Notes: generated by a model not told the origin, from the letters alone. A DNA stretch of 64,000 nucleotides from Streptomyces justiciae (GCF_015163075.1 NZ_JADDXU010000014.1:186001-250000); one strand, 5' to 3'; numbered from the stretch's first letter, positions 1 through 9,037 are shown. Numbers and translations are program-made.

Positions 1-447
1 ACCGTCCACCAGCACGAACGGCACGCCCTGACCGCGCAGCTGCTCGTAGCGCTGCATGTCGGCGGAGGTGTCCGCGTGCAGTCCGGAGACGAAGATGATG
101 CCCGCCACGCCCCGGTCGACGAGCATCTCCGTGAGCTCGTCCTCCGTGGAACCGCCCGGGGTCTGGGTGGCCAGCACCGGGGTGTAGCCCTGCCGCGTCA
201 GCGCCTGCCCGATCACCTGGGCCAGCGCCGGGAATATCGGGTTCTCCAGCTCCGGGGTTATCAGGCCCACCAGGCCCTCACTGCGCTGGCGCAGCCGCAC
301 GGGGCGCTCGTAGCCGAGCACGTCCAGTGCGGCCAGCACGGACTGGCGGGTGGTCGCGGCGACGCCCGGCTTCCCGTTGAGGACGCGGCTGACGGTCGCT
401 TCGCTGACCCCCGCTTGAGCAGCGATGTCGGCAAGCCGTGTGGTCAC
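1..447 (-). CDS. malR: LacI-family maltose repressor MalR, N-terminal part (cut by window edge)
   Basis: The first 149 codons of a LacI/GalR-family repressor are present; the rest lies beyond base 1. The N-terminus (VTTRLADIAAQAGVSEATVS) is a textbook LacI helix-turn-helix, followed by the hinge-helix region and the start of the periplasmic-binding-like sensor domain (GLVGLITPELENPIFPALAQ). GTG at 447 is chosen because it sits directly before the HTH. It is divergent from malE, with a 415-base intergenic region carrying CTTGC-type operators. In Streptomyces the repressor at this position (MalR/Reg1) represses malEFG and extracellular amylases and is released by maltodextrins; that role is inferred here from family and position. 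Confidence 0.95.
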   Translation of the reverse strand, partial: MTTRLADIAAQAGVSEATVSRVLNGKPGVAATTRQSVLAALDVLGYERPVRLRQRSEGLVGLITPELENPIFPALAQVIGQALTRQGYTPVLATQTPGGSTEDELTEMLVDRGVAGIIFVSGLHADTSADMQRYEQLRGQGVPFVLVDG

Positions 448-570
448 AGGATTGGACTGTACCGGCCGTCCCTCCCCTTGCACACCAATCGGACGCCGTG
501 GGCGACCTGTTGACCGTCCCGGTCCGAGTTGCTGGGTCATCGCGCTCCCTAGTGAAAGTGATGGCAAGAG

Positions 571-693
571 CTTGCAGAGTCTTGCACAGGGCGCTCTTCG
601 CCGCTCCACCCCTGGAAACAAGCGTCTCACGGCGGTAGCCGCGAGGTCACGCCCGGATAACTTCCATGACGTCTTGCACTTTTTTGCTGCAAG
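571..693. promoter_or_regulatory. malR-malE intergenic region with MalR-type operators
   Basis: The 415-base gap (448-862) holds two clusters of the CTTGC motif. One is the tandem CTTGCAGAGTCTTGCA at 571-586. The other, at 673-693, begins CTTGCAC and ends in the inverted TTGCTGCAAG. The same CTTGCTG/CAAG elements precede the amylase and pullulanase genes at 9038-9068 and 10659-10678. MalR/Reg1 operators of this general form are known in Streptomyces; their use here is inferred. No other gene was seen in the gap. The malE ribosome site AAGGAGA lies at 852-858. Confidence 0.7.
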
Positions 694-862
694 GTCTTTC
701 GCAACGCTTACATCGCTGTTACGTTCGGCGACGCCCGGCGGCGGCAACGGCGCGGTCGGCAAGACGGTGAGGACGGCTGACGGGGCCGGCCCTCGCATCA
801 CGCGGGAAGGCGGGCGGGACCGCCTCTCGCACCACACGGGCTTTCACCCTCAAGGAGAACTC

Positions 863-2131
863 ATGCGGCGTGGCATAGCGGCCACCGCGCTGGTGGCGTC
901 CCTCGCCCTCGCGGCGACGGCCTGCGGCGGAGACGACGACAGCAGCGACTCGAGCGGTCCGGTCACCATCACCTGGTGGGACACCTCCAACGCCACCAAC
1001 GAGGCGCCGACGTACAAGGCCCTCATCAAGGAGTTCGAGGCCGCGAACAAGGACGTCAAGGTCAAGTACGTCAACGTCCAGTTCGACCAGGCGCAGAACA
1101 AGTTCGACACCGCCGCCGGCTCCAAGGGCGCCCCGGACGTGCTGCGCTCCGAGGTCGGCTGGACCCCGGCCTTCGCCAAGAAGAGCTACCTGCTGCCCCT
1201 CGACGGCACCGAGGCCCTCGCCGACCAGAGCAAGTTCAAGTCGAACCTGATCGAGCAGGCCAAGTACGAGGGCAAGACCTACGGCGTCCCGCTGGTCACC
1301 GACACCCTCGCCCTCGTCTACAACAAGGCCCTCTTCGAGAAGGCCGGCGTCGAGGCCCCCAAGACCTGGGACGACCTGAAGAAGGCCGCCGCCACCATCA
1401 AGGACAAGACCGGCGTCGACGGCTACTGGGGCTCCACCCAGGCCTACTACGCCCAGTCCTTCCTCTACGGCGAGGGCACCGACACCGTCGACGCCACCGC
1501 CAAGAAGATCACGGTCAACTCGGACGCCGCGAAGAAGGCGTACGGCACCTGGCTGAGCCTCTTCTCCGGCAAGGGCCTGCACAAGGCCGACACCACCGCC
1601 GACGCCTACGCCCACATCCAGGACGCGTTCGTCAACGGCAAGGTCGCCGCGATCATCCAGGGCCCGTGGGAGATCACCAACTTCTACAAGGGCTCCGCGT
1701 TCAAGGACAAGAACAACCTCGGCATCGCCACCGTCCCGGCCGGCTCCACCGGCAAGGCGGGCGCCCCGACCGGCGGCCACAACCTCTCGGTCTACGCCGG
1801 CTCCGACGCCGCCCACCAGAAGGCCGCGCTGAAGTTCGTCAATTTCATGACCTCCGCGAAGTCCCAGGCGACCATCGCGCTGAAGAACTCCACGCTGCCC
1901 ACCCGTGACGACGCCTACACCGCCGAGGTCAAGGCCGACCCGGGCATCGCCGGCTACCAGGGCGTCCTCGCCGCCGCCCAGCCGCGCCCGGCCCTGCCCG
2001 AGTACAGCTCCCTGTGGGGCCCGCTGGACACCGAGCTGCCGAAGATCGCCGGCGGCAAGGAGTCCCTCGACAAGGGGCTGAGCAACGCCGAGACCGCCAT
2101 CGCCAAGCTGGTCCCGGACTTCAGCAAGTAA
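863..2131 (+). CDS. malE: Maltose/maltodextrin ABC transporter substrate-binding lipoprotein MalE
   Basis: A 422-residue extracytoplasmic solute-binding protein (family 1). It begins with a short lipoprotein signal ending in the lipobox LAATAC, so Cys21 would be the lipidated residue that tethers it outside the membrane. The mature start VTITWWDTSNATNEAPTYKA and the segment YGVPLVTDTLALVYNKALFE are typical of sugar-binding family 1. ATG 863 is preceded by AAGGAGA at good spacing. It is the first gene of malE-malF-malG and is separated from malF by a strong hairpin, the usual arrangement that lets the binding protein be made in excess. It delivers maltose and maltodextrins to MalFG. Confidence 0.95.
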   Translation: MRRGIAATALVASLALAATACGGDDDSSDSSGPVTITWWDTSNATNEAPTYKALIKEFEAANKDVKVKYVNVQFDQAQNKFDTAAGSKGAPDVLRSEVGWTPAFAKKSYLLPLDGTEALADQSKFKSNLIEQAKYEGKTYGVPLVTDTLALVYNKALFEKAGVEAPKTWDDLKKAAATIKDKTGVDGYWGSTQAYYAQSFLYGEGTDTVDATAKKITVNSDAAKKAYGTWLSLFSGKGLHKADTTADAYAHIQDAFVNGKVAAIIQGPWEITNFYKGSAFKDKNNLGIATVPAGSTGKAGAPTGGHNLSVYAGSDAAHQKAALKFVNFMTSAKSQATIALKNSTLPTRDDAYTAEVKADPGIAGYQGVLAAAQPRPALPEYSSLWGPLDTELPKIAGGKESLDKGLSNAETAIAKLVPDFSK

Positions 2132-2140
2132 GCCCCGAGC

Positions 2141-2184
2141 GGCCGCCGGGTCCCCCGAATCATGGGGGGAGGGACCCGGCGGCC
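2141..2184 (+). terminator. Intra-operon hairpin after malE
   Basis: Perfect 14-bp arms, GGCCGCCGGGTCCC at 2141-2154 and GGGACCCGGCGGCC at 2171-2184, enclose a 16-base loop. There is no U-tract. It lies between malE and malF, so it probably acts as a partial terminator or 3' stabiliser giving more malE than malFG message. Confidence 0.75.
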
Positions 2185-2235
2185 ATCGGCCTGTGAGCCG
2201 TACGCCCCCTTGAACCTCCCAGAAGGTGTCGAACC

Positions 2236-3240
2236 ATGACAGTCGCCATCGACCGCGCGACCGGCAAGCGCCGCGGTGACCGCGGGCCCCGGCCAGGGCT
2301 GGGCCAGCGCCTGAAGCGCGGATACCAGAAGCACTGGTACGCCTACGCGATGATCGCCCCGGTGGCGATCGTCCTCGGCGTCCTCGTGCTGTACCCGCTG
2401 GTGTACGGCCTCTACCTCACGCTCACCGACGCCAACAGCCTCAACACGGCGCGGACGATCGGCGTCAATCACATCGACGCCACCTACAAGTTCATCGGCC
2501 TGGACAACTACGCCGACATCCTCTGGGGCGACACCGCCTACGACCGCTTCTGGTCGCACTTCATCTGGACGATCGTGTGGACGGCCGCCTGTGTGGCCCT
2601 GCACTACGGCATCGGACTCGGCCTCGCCCTGCTGCTCAACCAGAAGCTGCGCGGCCGCACCTTCTACCGGCTGGTCCTCATCCTGCCGTGGGCCGTGCCG
2701 ACCTTCGTCACCGTCTTCGGCTGGCGGTTCATGCTCGCCGACAGCGGCATCATCAACAGCTTCCTGGGCTCCCTCCACCTGCCGACACCGTCCTGGCTGG
2801 AGGACACCTTCTGGCAGCGGTTCGCCGCGATCATGGTCAACACCTGGTGCGGTGTGCCGTTCATGATGGTCTCGCTGCTCGGCGGACTCCAGTCCATCGA
2901 CTCCTCGCTCTACGAGGCCGCCGAGATGGACGGCGCCAACGCCTGGCAGCGCTTCCGGTACGTCACCCTGCCGGGCCTCAGGTCCGTCAGCTCCACCGTC
3001 GTACTCCTCGGCGTCATCTGGACCTTCAACCAGTTCGCCATCATCTTCCTGCTGTTCGGCAACACCGCCCCCGACGCGCAGATCCTCGTCACCTGGGCGT
3101 ACTACCTCGGCTTCGGACAGCAGCCGCGTGACTTCGCCCAGTCGGCGGCCTACGGCATCCTGCTGCTGGCCATCCTGATCGTCTTCACCTCCTTCTACCG
3201 CCGCTGGCTGAACCGCAATGACCAGCAGCTCGCGATCTGA
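2236..3240 (+). CDS. malF: Maltose/maltodextrin ABC transporter permease MalF
   Basis: A 334-residue inner-membrane permease of the binding-protein-dependent sugar family. A basic N-terminal tail is followed by membrane segments starting near residue 35 (YAYAMIAPVAIVLGVLVLYP). The EAA loop that docks the ATPase is visible as YEAAEMDGANAWQRFRYVTLPG. ATG 2236 has AGAAGGTG upstream. No ATPase gene follows malG; in Streptomyces the multi-sugar ATPase MsiK, encoded elsewhere, normally energises this importer. That dependence is family knowledge and is not shown here. Confidence 0.94.
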   Translation: MTVAIDRATGKRRGDRGPRPGLGQRLKRGYQKHWYAYAMIAPVAIVLGVLVLYPLVYGLYLTLTDANSLNTARTIGVNHIDATYKFIGLDNYADILWGDTAYDRFWSHFIWTIVWTAACVALHYGIGLGLALLLNQKLRGRTFYRLVLILPWAVPTFVTVFGWRFMLADSGIINSFLGSLHLPTPSWLEDTFWQRFAAIMVNTWCGVPFMMVSLLGGLQSIDSSLYEAAEMDGANAWQRFRYVTLPGLRSVSSTVVLLGVIWTFNQFAIIFLLFGNTAPDAQILVTWAYYLGFGQQPRDFAQSAAYGILLLAILIVFTSFYRRWLNRNDQQLAI

Positions 3241-3253
3241 GGCAGGAGTCACC

Positions 3254-4174
3254 ATGAGCACCTCAACCCCCTCCGAGATCAAGGCGGACCGCCCGGTGAC
3301 CCCCCAGGTCCTCGAAGCCTCCCGGCCGCGCAAGGTCCGCGGCCGTGAGCAGCGCGGCCGCGCCGCCTCCCTCGCCTCCCACGGCATCCTGATCGTCGCG
3401 AGCCTGATCGCGCTGTTCCCGATCGCCTGGCTGGTCTATCTGTCCCTCGGCCCGGACAAGGACGACTACCTCCACCCCGGCGGCATCTGGGACAAGATGA
3501 CGCTGGACAACTACTCGTTCGTCCTCCAGCACACCAACTTCTTCGACTGGCTGAAGAGTTCGCTGATCGTCTCCCTCGGCACCACCGTCATCGGCGTGTT
3601 CGCGGCGGCCACCACCGGCTACGCGGTCTCCCGGATGCGGTTCCCCGGCTACAAGAAGCTCATGTGGGTGCTCCTGGTCACCCAGATGTTCCCGATCGCC
3701 GTCCTCATCGTGCCGATGTACCAGATCCTCGTGGATCTCCAGCTCGTCGACAGCTACCTCGGCCTCGTCCTGGTCTACTGCGCGACCGCGGTCCCCTACA
3801 GCGCCTGGCTGCTCAAGGGCTACTTCGACACGATCCCCTTCGAGATCGACGAGGCCGGCCGCGTCGACGGACTGACCCCCTTCGGCACGTTCTTCCGGCT
3901 GATCCTGCCGCTCGCCAAGCCGGGCCTCGCGGTCGCCGCCTTCTACAACTTCATCACCGCGTTCGGCGAGGTCGCCTTCGCCTCGACGTTCATGCTCAGC
4001 GACGACAAGTACACCTTCGCCGTCGGTCTGCAGAGCTTCGTCAGCGAACACGACGCCCAGCGCAACCTGATGGCCGCGACCGCGGTGCTCATCGCCATAC
4101 CGGTGTCCGCGTTCTTCTACCTCGTACAGAAGAACCTGGTGACCGGCCTCACGGCGGGCGGCACGAAGGGCTAG
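3254..4174 (+). CDS. malG: Maltose/maltodextrin ABC transporter permease MalG
   Basis: A 306-residue second permease subunit, 13 bases behind malF. After a hydrophilic leader it shows the permease-fold membrane segments and the EAA loop FEIDEAGRVDGLTPFGTFFR, in which Ala is replaced by Ile-Asp in the first triplet, a common variation. The C-terminus (LVQKNLVTGLTAGGTKG) is the conserved MalG tail. ATG 3254 is chosen over upstream in-frame starts because GGCAGGAG sits 6-8 bases before it and the protein then begins just past malF. With MalF it forms the transmembrane channel. Confidence 0.94.
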   Translation: MSTSTPSEIKADRPVTPQVLEASRPRKVRGREQRGRAASLASHGILIVASLIALFPIAWLVYLSLGPDKDDYLHPGGIWDKMTLDNYSFVLQHTNFFDWLKSSLIVSLGTTVIGVFAAATTGYAVSRMRFPGYKKLMWVLLVTQMFPIAVLIVPMYQILVDLQLVDSYLGLVLVYCATAVPYSAWLLKGYFDTIPFEIDEAGRVDGLTPFGTFFRLILPLAKPGLAVAAFYNFITAFGEVAFASTFMLSDDKYTFAVGLQSFVSEHDAQRNLMAATAVLIAIPVSAFFYLVQKNLVTGLTAGGTKG

Positions 4175-4189
4175 AACGCCGGTTCGGTA

Positions 4190-4256
4190 GCGCCCCGTCA
4201 GGGGCGCGGGGCTGTATCGATTTGCGGCTCCGCCGCGTGGGCGCGACCAGCCACGA
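4190..4256. repeat. Streptomyces-type intergenic repeat with hairpins, downstream of malG
   Basis: GCGCCCC-GTCA-GGGGCGC (4190-4207) is a perfect hairpin followed by a second one, GCGGC-TCC-GCCGC, and then GCGCGACCAGCCACGACGG. Sequences of this form (gene end, GGGGCGCGGGG, GCGACCAGCCACGACGG) recur between genes in many Streptomyces genomes as I remember them. A related inverted piece lies at 51642-51664. It may double as the mal operon terminator. The rest of the 205-base gap to 4380 shows nothing else I can name. Confidence 0.6.
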
Positions 4257-4379
4257 CGGTGCCGCACCCGAACTCGAGGCGGCTGCGGTGTCCATCCGAC
4301 CCCGCTGTCACCGCGGCCGCCTCGTCATCACCGTTGTATGCACACCTGACCCCATGACCCCGTTACGTACAAGGACGCC

Positions 4380-6059
4380 ATGAGCCAGCAGCACTCCGCC
4401 CTCGCCTCGGCCCCGACTCCTGCCCAAGCCAAGCGCAGCGACTGGTGGAGAGACGCGGTGATCTACCAGGTCTATCCGCGCAGCTTCGCCGACAGCAACG
4501 GCGACGGCATGGGCGACCTGGAGGGCATCCGCTCCCGACTGCCGTACCTGCGCGACCTGGGCGTGGACGCCGTGTGGCTCAGCCCCTTCTACGCCTCCCC
4601 GCAGGCCGACGCCGGCTACGACGTCGCCGACTACCGGGCCGTGGACCCGATGTTCGGCAACCTGCTGGACGCGGACGCGCTGATCCGCGACGCGCACGAA
4701 CTGAGCCTGCGGATCATCGTCGACCTGGTCCCCAACCACTCCTCCGACCAGCACGAGTGGTTCAAGCGCGCCCTGCGCGAAGGCCCGGGGTCCGCCCTCC
4801 GCGACCGCTACCACTTCCGCCCCGGCAAGGGCGAGCACGGCGAACTCCCCCCGAACAACTGGGAGTCGATCTTCGGCGGCCCGGCGTGGACCCGGGTCAC
4901 CGAGCCCGACGGCACCCCCGGCGAGTGGTACCTTCACCTCTTCGCCCCCGAGCAGCCCGACTTCAACTGGGAACACCCCGCCGTCGGCGACGAGTTCCGC
5001 TCCATCCTGCGCTTCTGGCTGGACATGGGCGTGGACGGCTTCCGCATCGACGTGGCCCACGGCATGGTCAAGGCGGAGGGCCTGCCGGACATCGGCGGCG
5101 ACGGCGACCAGCTCAAGTTGCTGGGCAACGATGTCATGCCGTTCTTCGACCAGGACGGCGTCCATGACATCTACCGCCAGTGGCGGCTGATCCTCGACGA
5201 GTACGCGGGCGAGCGCATCTTCGTCGCCGAGGCGTGGACCCCGACGGTCGCCCGCACCGCGAACTACGTCCGCCCGGACGAGCTCCACCAGGCCTTCAAC
5301 TTCCAGTACCTGGGCACCCATTGGGACGCGGAGGAGCTCCGCAAGGTGGTGGACCTGACCCTGGAGGCGATGCGCCCGGTCGGCGCCCCGGCCACCTGGG
5401 TCCTGTCGAACCATGACGTGACCCGCCACGCAACGCGCTTCGCGAACCCGGCGGGCCTCGGCACGCAGATCCGCGAGGCGGGCGACCGCGAGCTGGGCCT
5501 GCGCCGCGCAAGGGCAGCCACCCTTCTCATGCTCGCCCTCCCCGGCTCGGCGTACATCTACCAGGGCGAGGAGCTCGGCCTCCCGGACGTCGTCGACCTC
5601 CCGGACGAGGTCCGCCAGGACCCGGCCTACTTCCGCGGCGCCGGCCAGGACGGCTTCCGCGACGGCTGCCGCGTCCCGATCCCGTGGACGCGCGAGGGCT
5701 CGTCGTACGGCTTCGGCACGGGCGGCAGCTGGCTCCCGCAGCCGGCGGAGTGGGCGGACCTGAGCGTGGAGGCCCAGACCGGCGTGGCCGGCTCCACCCT
5801 GGAGCTCTACCGCACGGCCCTGAGCGTCCGCCGCGCCGAACCCGACCTCGGCGCCGGCGACTCGGTGGAATGGCTCCGCGCCCCGGAGGGCGTACTGGCC
5901 TTCCGCCGGGGCGAGTTCGTCTGCGTCGCGAACACCACCGGCGAATCGGTGACGACTCCGGCGTACGGCCGCGTGCTCCTCGCGAGCGGCGAGATCGCCG
6001 AGGTCGACGGCGACGCGAAGATCCCGTCCGACACCACGGTGTGGTGGACGACCGCCTGA
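4380..6059 (+). CDS. Cytoplasmic GH13 alpha-glucosidase
   Basis: A 559-residue glycoside hydrolase family 13 enzyme of the oligo-1,6-/alpha-glucosidase subgroup, with no signal peptide. It opens with DWWRDAVIYQVYPRSFADSN and has conserved regions at LVPNHSSDQHEW (about 115-127), GFRIDVAH with nucleophile Asp224, VAEAW with acid/base Glu284, and LSNHDVTRH with Asp346. The length and the QADAGYDVADY segment fit maltose/maltodextrin alpha-glucosidases. It sits 205 bases after malG and would split the oligosaccharides imported by MalEFG into glucose. An alternative label is oligo-1,6-glucosidase; linkage preference cannot be read by eye. Confidence 0.92.
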   Translation: MSQQHSALASAPTPAQAKRSDWWRDAVIYQVYPRSFADSNGDGMGDLEGIRSRLPYLRDLGVDAVWLSPFYASPQADAGYDVADYRAVDPMFGNLLDADALIRDAHELSLRIIVDLVPNHSSDQHEWFKRALREGPGSALRDRYHFRPGKGEHGELPPNNWESIFGGPAWTRVTEPDGTPGEWYLHLFAPEQPDFNWEHPAVGDEFRSILRFWLDMGVDGFRIDVAHGMVKAEGLPDIGGDGDQLKLLGNDVMPFFDQDGVHDIYRQWRLILDEYAGERIFVAEAWTPTVARTANYVRPDELHQAFNFQYLGTHWDAEELRKVVDLTLEAMRPVGAPATWVLSNHDVTRHATRFANPAGLGTQIREAGDRELGLRRARAATLLMLALPGSAYIYQGEELGLPDVVDLPDEVRQDPAYFRGAGQDGFRDGCRVPIPWTREGSSYGFGTGGSWLPQPAEWADLSVEAQTGVAGSTLELYRTALSVRRAEPDLGAGDSVEWLRAPEGVLAFRRGEFVCVANTTGESVTTPAYGRVLLASGEIAEVDGDAKIPSDTTVWWTTA

Positions 6060-6079
6060 GCAAGGGCACACCCGCGACC

Positions 6080-6120
6080 GGGCCCCCGCCGCCTTCGGGC
6101 AGCGGGGGTCCGGCGTTTTT
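6080..6120 (+). terminator. Rho-independent terminator after the alpha-glucosidase
   Basis: Arms GGGCCCCCGC (6080-6089) and GCGGGGGTCC (6102-6111) fold with one G-U pair, and a TTTTT run ends at 6120. It closes the mal region before an unrelated gene. Confidence 0.85.
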
Positions 6121-6221
6121 CCGGGTGACCGGAGATTTCCTCGACGGCGTGTCGATCCGCCCGCTCCGCGATCGACGCTTGGGTGGAAGGGCGACCGGCG
6201 CCCCCGTCCCGAGGAGAGACC

Positions 6222-6788
6222 ATGAAGATCCGCGCCCGCCTGAGCACCAGTGCCGACGGCTATGTCACCACGCCGAACGGCTGGCCCGCCCTGACCGCCG
6301 ACCCCGCGTTCGTCTCCGGTGAGAGCCACGGCATCCGGGAGTTCCTCGCGGACTGCGAGGCCGCGCTCATGGGCCGCACCACCTTCGAACCGGCGCTGAA
6401 CAACACTCGCTGGCCCTGGCCGGACCTCGACGTGTTCGTCCTCGGCTCGCACCGCCCGGAGGGCACCCCGGACCATGTCACCACCGACAGCGATCCGGTA
6501 CGGCTGCTGGAGAAGATCCGCGCGGCCAACAAGGGCGGCGACGTCCACCTCGTCGGCGGTCCGCGCACGATCGGCACCTTCCACGCCCTCGGCGCCCTCG
6601 ACCGCCTCGAACTGGTCGTCCTGCCCCTGCTGTTCGGCGGCGGGACCCGGCTGACGCCCGCGCTCAGCGCCGACACCGGGCTGACCTTCCGGAGCCAACG
6701 CGCCCTGCCCGGCGGCTCGGTGGAGATCGTGTACGACTGTGAGGGCAGCCGCGCCGACCTGCCGGGCAAGCCGGCCAGCCAGCGGTGA
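6222..6788 (+). CDS. RibD C-terminal / dihydrofolate-reductase-like family protein
   Basis: A 188-residue protein of the DHFR/RibD-C fold. The N-terminus MKIRARLSTSADGYVTTPNG, the central GRTTFEPALNN and the late VHLVGGPRTIGTFHALGALD with LPLLFGGGTRLTPAL are the family signature: nucleotide-binding Gly-rich turns and a final strand. ATG 6222 has GAGGAGAG just upstream. Such proteins are NADPH-dependent reductases, but the substrate of stand-alone members in actinomycetes is usually unknown, and nothing nearby fixes it. It lies between two terminators and so is probably monocistronic, unrelated to the flanking starch genes. Confidence 0.88.
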   Translation: MKIRARLSTSADGYVTTPNGWPALTADPAFVSGESHGIREFLADCEAALMGRTTFEPALNNTRWPWPDLDVFVLGSHRPEGTPDHVTTDSDPVRLLEKIRAANKGGDVHLVGGPRTIGTFHALGALDRLELVVLPLLFGGGTRLTPALSADTGLTFRSQRALPGGSVEIVYDCEGSRADLPGKPASQR

Positions 6789-6796
6789 GCACGGAA

Positions 6797-6831
6797 GGGC
6801 CGCCGCCGGGGTGTCGTCCCGGCGGCGGCCC
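6797..6831. terminator. Bidirectional terminator hairpin
   Basis: Perfect 14-bp arms, GGGCCGCCGCCGGG at 6797-6810 and CCCGGCGGCGGCCC at 6818-6831, lie between two convergent genes (RibD-like and amylase) and can serve both strands. Confidence 0.85.
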
Positions 6832-6849
6832 CGTCACGGAGCTGCTCCG

Positions 6850-8916
6850 CTACTTCCAGGTGTCACTGGCGGTGTAGCCCGACGAACTGCCCGTCGTGTA
6901 CGAGCGGTTGGTGCCGGACTCCCAGGTCACGTTCCCGGAGCTGTCCTTCTTGATGTACTTGTACGTGAAGGCCGTGCTCTTCGGCACGATCACCAGCTTG
7001 CTCCACGTCGGGTACGACGCCGAGGACAGCGGGATCGCCGCGCTTGTGTCCCAGGAACCCAGGGAGGCGATGGAGCCGACGACGTAGACGTTGGTGCCCC
7101 AGTCGGTCGTGGCGGTGACGTTGAAGGTGACGTCGGTGGAGTTGGCGGTGGCCACGTTCCAGGAGCTGTTGACGGAGAGGGCGGAAGTGGTCGTGGCTGC
7201 CGTCCGGTTGGCGTTGGACTCCCAGGTCACATTGCCCGAGCTGTCCTTCTTGATGTATTTGAACTCGAAGGACGTGTTGATGGGCACGCTCACCGCACCC
7301 GACCAGATCGGGTACCCGGTCGACGACAGCTGGACCGCCTTCGAGGTGTCCCAGGAGCCGAGGGCCGAGATCGAGCCGATCACGTAGACGTTGGTGCCCG
7401 AGGTCGTCGACGCGTACTCGTTGAAGGTCGCCGTCACCGTCGACGTCGAGTCGTCGTCGCCGTCGTCCTCGCAGGACGTCGTGCACGGCGTGAACTCGCC
7501 GTCGTAGAAGGCGATCGCGCTCTTCGCCGGGATCGTGAGGGTCGCGCTGCCGCCCGACACCGTCACCGTCGTCGCCCCGTTGTCGATGACGTTCGTGTAC
7601 GTGCCGTCGGCCATCCCCGTCGCGAAGGTGTAGGTCGCCGCCGACGAACCGTTGTTGATCGCGATGTAGCCGGCCGTGCCGCGGGAGAAGCCGATCACGC
7701 TCGACGACTTGGTCGACCAGTTGGACACCGACTCCGAGCCCACCGCGTTGTGCCACTTCACCATGCCGGTGACGGCGGTGTCCCGGTCGAGGCAGTACCA
7801 GCCGTTCGAGCAGTCCGTGTCGGTGACGAAGCCGGCGGAGTTCGGCGGGGCCTGGTCGCTCTGGGTGAACTCCCAGCCGGCGTAGATGGTCGGCGTCGAC
7901 CACTTGTAGGCCAGCTGGAAGATGTTGGCCAGCTTGTAGGTGTCGCCGTCCTTGTAGGACATGTGCAGACCGTTGCGCTCGGTGTCGTGGTTCGTCACGA
8001 AGGACACCGAGTTGGCGGGGGTGAGGATGCCCGAGGAGGACAGCGACTCCAGGTCGCTGACATTGCCCTGGAACGCCGACTTCAGCTTGCTCGCGTAGGT
8101 GAAGTCGAGGACGTCACCGGAGGAGTAGTAGTCGGAGGCCGCCGGGGTCGAACCCGGGTAGACCTCCTGGAAGACGTACGGGTCCGCGCCCGACGTCGTG
8201 TCGGTCAGCTTGGCCTCGATCGCCTGGAGGTCGGCGGTCGGGATGTGCTTGGCCGCGTCGACGCGGAAGCCGTCGACGCCGAGGGCGAGCTGCTTGTTGA
8301 GGAAGGCCGCGATACCGCTGCGGACGCTGTCGTTCTCGGTCTCCAGGTCGGGCAGGCCGAGGAGTTCGCAGTTCTGGATCTCGGTGAGGTTCGACCAGTC
8401 GTCGATGATGAGGTCGGAGTCGGAGCAGTCGTCCGACTGGTGGTAGTCACCCGCGTCCCAGTCGGGGGTGTCGTACTTGTTGGTGATCGTGGTGCCGTTG
8501 TAGCCGGTGCCGGTCTGCGCGGCGGTGTGGTTGATCACCGCGTCCGTATACACCTTGACGCCGGCGGTGTGGCAGGCGGAGACCATCGCCGCGAACTCGG
8601 AGGCCGTACCGAAGCGGCTGTTGAGGTTGTAGGAGTACGGCTGGTAGACGTCCCACCAGTAGTACGAGGACTGCTTCAGGGACTCGGCGGGCGGGGCCAC
8701 CTGGACGGCCCCGTAGCCGTTCGGGCCGAGGACGTCGGTGCACTCGGCGGCGACCGAGTCCCAGTTCCACTCCCACAGGTTGGCGATGACATCGCCGGAG
8801 GTCGTGGCGTCGGCGTGGGCGGTCGCGGCGGGCAGGGCGGTGACACCGGCGAGCGCCAGGGCGCCGACCGCCAGGGCTCTTGTGGTGCGGCTCAGCGCAC
8901 CCGGTCGGAAGGTCAT
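6850..8916 (-). CDS. Secreted GH13 alpha-amylase with two C-terminal CBM20 starch-binding domains
   Basis: A 688-residue secreted enzyme. The signal peptide covers about residues 1-35 (cleavage after ATAHA). The catalytic GH13 domain runs to about 475, with GVDGFRVDAAKH (nucleophile Asp220), VFQEVYPG (Glu251) and FVTNHDTERNG (Asp311). Two near-identical CBM20 domains follow at about 491-587 and 592-688, each with the GSWDTS, W and FKYIKKDSSGNVTWES signature. Most streptomycete amylases carry a single CBM20, so the tandem pair is notable. ATG 8916 is chosen because CGGAG precedes it and the signal peptide starts there. It is divergent from the next amylase, sharing a 223-base gap with CTTGC operators. 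Confidence 0.95.
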   Translation of the reverse strand: MTFRPGALSRTTRALAVGALALAGVTALPAATAHADATTSGDVIANLWEWNWDSVAAECTDVLGPNGYGAVQVAPPAESLKQSSYYWWDVYQPYSYNLNSRFGTASEFAAMVSACHTAGVKVYTDAVINHTAAQTGTGYNGTTITNKYDTPDWDAGDYHQSDDCSDSDLIIDDWSNLTEIQNCELLGLPDLETENDSVRSGIAAFLNKQLALGVDGFRVDAAKHIPTADLQAIEAKLTDTTSGADPYVFQEVYPGSTPAASDYYSSGDVLDFTYASKLKSAFQGNVSDLESLSSSGILTPANSVSFVTNHDTERNGLHMSYKDGDTYKLANIFQLAYKWSTPTIYAGWEFTQSDQAPPNSAGFVTDTDCSNGWYCLDRDTAVTGMVKWHNAVGSESVSNWSTKSSSVIGFSRGTAGYIAINNGSSAATYTFATGMADGTYTNVIDNGATTVTVSGGSATLTIPAKSAIAFYDGEFTPCTTSCEDDGDDDSTSTVTATFNEYASTTSGTNVYVIGSISALGSWDTSKAVQLSSTGYPIWSGAVSVPINTSFEFKYIKKDSSGNVTWESNANRTAATTTSALSVNSSWNVATANSTDVTFNVTATTDWGTNVYVVGSIASLGSWDTSAAIPLSSASYPTWSKLVIVPKSTAFTYKYIKKDSSGNVTWESGTNRSYTTGSSSGYTASDTWK

Positions 8917-9037
8917 GTGCGGCTCCGGGAGGGGGAATCGGGGAGAGGGGAGCTGAAGTCGATCAGAGGTCGGGGATTCAACAAGTCGTGAGCGTGCGGC
9001 AGTTGAGAAGGGCACGTCAAGAGAAGTCGTGAAAGTT

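Noticed and set aside
76..513. Plus-strand frame over malR
   Set aside because: The minus strand encodes an unmistakable LacI HTH; the plus frame is a shadow.
1954..3387. Minus-strand 477-codon frame over malF
   Set aside because: The plus strand has intact permease motifs; the antisense frame is low-complexity.
4308..6698. A 796-codon minus-strand frame over the alpha-glucosidase
   Set aside because: Antisense shadow of a well-supported GH13 gene, with biased composition and no motif.
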